Source of the DNA: CAYHHI01 sp964356335
GTDB lineage: Bacteria; Arandabacterota; Arandabacteria; Arandabacterales; Arandabacteraceae
NCBI GenBank assembly: GCA_964356335.1
Contig: CAYHHI010000011.1
Coordinates: 12,203 to 76,202, forward strand
Direction of reading: 5' to 3'
DNA length: 64,000 bases
In this document: one piece after another, positions 61,816 through 64,000 of the stretch
Layout of the letters: every line of letters starts with the position of its first letter
How positions within the stretch are numbered: the first letter of the stretch is position 1
Notes under the pieces: generated by a model
What the model was told of the DNA's origin: nothing
Database searches by the model: none
What the model saw: the letters and a program-made list of their open reading frames with translations, nothing else
Program-made: the position numbers and the translations under genes

Positions 61816-63939
61816 TCAGGGCAGCTCTCGATAGAGAAACCGCGCGTCAATGGCGCAGGCGCCGTTTCCCTTTTCATAGACGACGAATGGATTGACATCG
61901 ATCTCGGAGAAACACGGGAAATCGATCGCAAGCTGCGAGAGTCTCTCGAGGGATTCGACGATCTTATCGGTATCGGCCGGGCCCTTGCCGCGAAAGCCCT
62001 GGAGCATTCTGTATCCCTTGATTTCGGTCACCATGTGTTCTGCCGAGAGCGTCCGTATCGGGCAGATACGGAAAGAAACGTCTTTGAAGATCTCGACGTA
62101 GATTCCGCCAATCCCGAACATGATAAGGGGACCGAACTGCGGGTCGCGCTTGATCCCGATGATCGTCTCCACCCCGGATGCCGCCATCGGCTGAACGAGA
62201 ATCCCCTCTATTCTCGCGTCTGGTGTCTTCTCCCGCACGCGATCCATCAACTCCCGAAACTTGATCCGCAGTTCTTCTTCATTCTCAATATCAACCATGA
62301 CACCGCCGACTTCGGTTTTGTGCAGAATATCCTGCGATACTATCTTGAGCACAACGGGATACCCATTCTTGTCCGCCCATCTGACTGCGTCGTCGGCATC
62401 CTTAACGAGACCGTACGGAAGAACGGGGAGTCCGTATGCGGCAAGGATCTCGTACCCTTCCGGCTCCAGGATTGCATGGGGTGTCCTGGCTCTTGCCTTC
62501 GCGATCACTTCCCTTACCTTAGGCTTATCGACGTCCTCGAAAGCCCTTACTTCAGTAACGGGCTTCTTCATCCATTCGCCGAACATGCTCATCATGGCAA
62601 GGGCTTTCGCTGCAACCTCGGGGAAAGGATAGTAGGGTATTTTGGCCTTCCACAGGGTCTGAATCACTTCCTTGGTATTCTTGAGAGACAGCAAGCAACC
62701 CATGACCGGCTTTCCATATTGAGGAGCAAGCTCAGCAACCCTGCGTGCGATTGCAACCGTCTCAGCCATGAGGGTGGGAGTCCATATGGTGATGATTCCA
62801 TCAATATTCTCTTCCTCGAGCATCACCTTCAATGCCGAAGCATATCGTTTCTCATCGGAGTCTCCGATCACGTCCACCGGATTGCCGACACTGGCAGTCG
62901 GCGGGAGGAAGGCCTTGAACTTCTCCTTTGCCTCCGGAGACAATTGTGCCACAGTCAATCCGTTCCTGATGCTGGAATCCGTTGCCATGATGCCGATCCC
63001 GCCGGCATTCGTGATAATGCCGATCCTTCGACCTCTCGGAATGGGTTGCCCGGAGAAGGCTTTCGCATATTCAAAGAGTTCGTTGACGGTCTCGGCCCTG
63101 ATGATTCCGCATTGATGGAAGAAAGCCTCGTAGGCTATATCGGAACCGGCCAGGGCACCGGTGTGTGATGATGCGGCTTTCGCTCCTTCTGCCGTTCGCC
63201 CTGCCTTTATGGCCAGTATCGGTTTTCCTGTCTGCTCGGTTATCGTCCTGGCGGTATCGAGAAATTTGATGGGTTCAACAAGGTCTTCCAGGTATAGGAG
63301 AATCACTCGTGTGAGTTCGTCATCCTTCAGATACTCCAGCAGATCGTTCTCATTGAGATCCGCCTTGTTTCCGATCGAGGCAAACTTGGACAGACCGATG
63401 CCTTCGGCCTCTGCATATTCCAGTGCCGTCAGTCCGACCGCGCCGCTCTGGCTGATGAAGGCAATGTTGCCGTCAGGAGGCATCGCCCGGCCGAATGTGG
63501 CATTGAACTTAACCTGCGGGTCGGAGTTGATGACGCCGAAACAATTGGGTCCGATCAGGGGGATGCCGTAGTTTCCTGCAAGCTCTTTGACTCTTCTCTC
63601 CAGGAGCCTGCCCTGTTCTCCGATCTCCTTGAATCCTGCCGTGATGATGACCGCCGACTTCACGCCCTTGTTCCCGCATTCTTCGATAACCTCCGGGACG
63701 AATGGGGCAGGAACGATGATCACAGCGAGATCGACCTCATCCGGGATGTGTATCAGCGAAGGGTAGGCCTTTACTCCCATGACGCTGCGCGCTCTGAGAT
63801 TGACAGGGTAGACGACGCCCGTATAGCCATTGAGAAGTATGTTGGCGAACGTCACCTGCCCGACACTGCCCACCTTGTTGGATGCGCCGATCACGGCAAC
63901 AGAACGCGGGTAGAAGACATACTTGATGTTCTCTCTCAT
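61816..63939 (-). CDS. ADP-forming acyl-CoA synthetase (fused alpha-beta)
   Basis: A 707-residue fused nucleoside-diphosphate-forming acetate/acyl-CoA ligase. CoA-binding domain: SVAVIGASNKVGSVG. Two succinyl-CoA-synthetase-like alpha domains follow, with GPNCFGVINS, FISQSGAVGLTALEYA and the phospho-His loop SSHTGALAGSD. The C-terminal ATP-grasp beta part starts near 480 (EPEGYEILAAYGLPVLPYGL) and contains EVGGVMVDIENEEELRIKF and MFGIGGIYVEIFKDVSFRI. It makes ATP from acyl-CoA during fermentation of acids or peptides, which fits the peptidase-rich gene set. Its ATG overlaps a preceding frame by 4 nt. Confidence 0.92.
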   Translation of the reverse strand: MRENIKYVFYPRSVAVIGASNKVGSVGQVTFANILLNGYTGVVYPVNLRARSVMGVKAYPSLIHIPDEVDLAVIIVPAPFVPEVIEECGNKGVKSAVIITAGFKEIGEQGRLLERRVKELAGNYGIPLIGPNCFGVINSDPQVKFNATFGRAMPPDGNIAFISQSGAVGLTALEYAEAEGIGLSKFASIGNKADLNENDLLEYLKDDELTRVILLYLEDLVEPIKFLDTARTITEQTGKPILAIKAGRTAEGAKAASSHTGALAGSDIAYEAFFHQCGIIRAETVNELFEYAKAFSGQPIPRGRRIGIITNAGGIGIMATDSSIRNGLTVAQLSPEAKEKFKAFLPPTASVGNPVDVIGDSDEKRYASALKVMLEEENIDGIITIWTPTLMAETVAIARRVAELAPQYGKPVMGCLLSLKNTKEVIQTLWKAKIPYYPFPEVAAKALAMMSMFGEWMKKPVTEVRAFEDVDKPKVREVIAKARARTPHAILEPEGYEILAAYGLPVLPYGLVKDADDAVRWADKNGYPVVLKIVSQDILHKTEVGGVMVDIENEEELRIKFRELMDRVREKTPDARIEGILVQPMAASGVETIIGIKRDPQFGPLIMFGIGGIYVEIFKDVSFRICPIRTLSAEHMVTEIKGYRMLQGFRGKGPADTDKIVESLERLSQLAIDFPCFSEIDVNPFVVYEKGNGACAIDARFLYRELP

Positions 63940-64000
63940 TGCTTCATCGCCTCACCGTAAGCCATCAAGACATCGGAAGAGGTCCCCGCATGAGCTCGCG
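63936..64000 (-). CDS. 3' end of an upstream gene cut by the window (unidentified)
   Basis: A frame open from the right window edge ends in ...SSDVLMAYGEAMKQ with its TGA overlapping the ATG of the acyl-CoA synthetase (ATGA). This suggests translational coupling to an upstream gene. Only 20 codons are visible, so no product can be named. Confidence 0.4.
   Translation of the reverse strand, partial: RAHAGTSSDVLMAYGEAMKQ

Noticed and set aside
62035..63168. 377-codon frame opposite the acyl-CoA synthetase
   Set aside because: Antisense shadow of a strongly conserved gene.

Overview
The window is a chromosomal replication-origin region of a moderately GC-rich Gram-negative bacterium. It holds the classic order mnmE-jag-yidC-yidD-rnpA-rpmH / oriC / dnaA-dnaN-recF-dciA-gyrB, with gyrA about 8 kb further on. 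Five large secreted proteins end in a PNPF...GxYF type A (FlgD-like) sorting tail, and there are S46, M28 and gluzincin peptidases and a DUF2723 protein. That combination points to the Fibrobacteres-Chlorobi-Bacteroidetes superphylum, most likely an uncultured lineage of the Eisenbacteria/Latescibacteria kind. This placement is inference; no rRNA is present.

Region by region. 1-4.5 kb: leftward rpmH operon with chained overlapping genes. 4.5-6.85 kb: two-part origin, with four strong DnaA boxes before dnaA and degenerate boxes plus a DnaA-trio-like array before dnaN. 6.85-14 kb: dnaN, recF, dciA, gyrB, a secreted DUF4412-like protein and leftward dnaJ. 14-19.4 kb: accessory stretch with a duplicated secreted protein, an AT-rich methyltransferase gene and an uncharacterised membrane protein, separated by copies of a dispersed repeat. 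19.4-30.6 kb: gyrA, a radical SAM/glycosyltransferase pair, a saccharopine dehydrogenase-like enzyme, a parvulin foldase, a DUF2723 membrane protein, a beta-CASP nuclease and a TauE/SafE half-transporter. 30.8-41.5 kb: secreted peptidases, a lipid-methyltransferase-like protein and a lipoprotein. 41.9-52 kb: accessory zone with an RRM protein, a DUF4143 ATPase, two duplicated kinase/beta-propeller genes and a beta-helix protein. It is littered with tRNA-Asn-like 3'-end fragments, a MITE-like element and a serine-recombinase relic. 52-64 kb: PAP2 phosphatase, secreted protein, CBS protein, kinase-TPR protein, YciI, HI0933-type flavoprotein, a tight three-gene cluster and an ADP-forming acyl-CoA synthetase.

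The best candidate for an undescribed system is the 59.4-61.7 kb cluster. It joins a thioredoxin-reductase-like flavoprotein lacking its redox CxxC, an RlmN/Cfr-like radical SAM enzyme that keeps the C-terminal methyl-accepting Cys position but has lost the partner Cys, and a small beta-carbonic-anhydrase-like protein. The first two genes overlap by 4 nt and the third follows after 20 nt. The second most interesting feature is the decayed integrative-element landscape of 42.3-52 kb.
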